The position numbers and the translations under genes are program-made. Positions 5,023 through 5,178 of a DNA stretch of 5,178 bases are shown here, in pieces. Each line of letters begins with the position of its first letter. Position 1 is the first letter of the stretch. The notes beneath the pieces are model-generated. The model was not told the DNA's origin. It saw only the letters and a list, made by a program, of their open reading frames with translations, and did not search any database. Location: contig JAPMTY010000014.1 in NCBI GenBank assembly GCA_026552835.1, forward strand, positions 1 to 5,178, given 5' to 3'. Source of the DNA: Candidatus Methanoperedens sp. (lineage in GTDB: Archaea; Halobacteriota; Methanosarcinia; Methanosarcinales; Methanoperedenaceae).

Positions 5023-5178
5023 TCAGGCAAACATTCCTTCAGAATGCAGGTTCGGTTTAGTAGTCGGGATCATAAGTTTTTTTATGGCGTTGCGGAAATC
5101 TTCCATACCTACGTTGCATCGTTCTTCGCGTACTGCAAACATCCCGGCTTCCATGGCGATTGCCTTGAGATCAGAACC
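5023..5178 (-). CDS. Proteasome-activating nucleotidase (PAN), C-terminal 51 residues
   Basis: The frame is open from the right edge to TGA at 5025-5023 and gives 51 residues. They start [20 protein letters not shown], continue [15 protein letters not shown] and end HSEGMFA. This is the end of the C-terminal helical lid of an AAA ATPase of the PAN / Rpt (26S regulatory subunit) group. G(A/S)DLKAI..EAGMFA(I/V)R(E/D)ER is highly characteristic, and its first residues belong to sensor 2. PAN is a hexamer that unfolds substrates and feeds them to the archaeal 20S proteasome, using its C-terminal tail to dock on the alpha ring. The normal HbYX tail ends hydrophobic-Tyr-any; here it is Met-Phe-Ala. 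The rest of the gene is beyond the window. A different AAA protein of the same subgroup is possible, since Walker motifs and the N-domain are not visible. Confidence 0.85.
   Translation of the reverse strand, partial: GSDLKAIAMEAGMFAVREERCNVGMEDFRNAIKKLMIPTTKPNLHSEGMFA

Overview
The window looks like a piece of chromosome from an archaeon, most likely a euryarchaeote of the Methanosarcina / ANME-2 / Methanoperedens kind. That placement is inference from gene content and base composition. The supporting signs are the C-terminus of a proteasome-activating AAA ATPase (PAN) at the right edge, a type II tRNA gene without an encoded CCA, TATA-like AT-rich boxes upstream of genes, Shine-Dalgarno sites with ATG and TTG starts, and an archaeal-style roadblock protein. 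No phage, IS element, CRISPR array or plasmid backbone is visible. Most of the window is ordinary core chromosome, with one less usual small gene next to the tRNA.

Layout. Positions 1-122 hold the possible tail of an unrecognised + strand reading frame. Positions 123-333 have no gene I can support, only AT-rich sequence and a likely terminator. Positions 334-2284 (-) are sucC followed by sucD, overlapping by 20 nt, which encode both subunits of succinyl-CoA synthetase. A 104-nt divergent intergenic region carries back-to-back AT-rich TATA-like boxes. Positions 2389-3297 (+) are argF, ornithine carbamoyltransferase, followed after 8 nt by a tRNA-Leu(CAG) gene at 3306-3390. From the right a run of minus-strand genes points back toward the tRNA: PAN (partial, 5023-5178), a roadblock/LC7 protein (4519-4887), a PEBP/YbhB-like lipoprotein (3848-4414), and a ribbon-helix-helix protein with heptad repeats (3394-3798) whose stop codon lies 3 nt from the tRNA 3' end.

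How the genes fit together. SucCD interconverts succinyl-CoA and succinate with nucleotide phosphorylation, linking to 2-oxoglutarate and glutamate supply. ArgF uses carbamoyl phosphate and ornithine to make citrulline for arginine. The two units are divergently transcribed but have no obligatory functional link. The minus-strand genes (proteasome ATPase, small-GTPase-type regulator, secreted PEBP, DNA-binding protein) are separated by 49-135 nt gaps and are probably mostly independent units.

The least ordinary item is the ribbon-helix-helix protein. It has a five-copy 21-bp in-frame tandem repeat, a coiled-coil-like segment and a KWWEFWKK tail, and it is packed tail-to-tail against the tRNA so that the T-rich terminator of the tRNA probably lies inside its last codons. 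Other points of interest are a possible internal second start that would make a cytosolic form of the PEBP lipoprotein, and a PAN C-terminus ending Met-Phe-Ala where the canonical gate-opening motif has Tyr.
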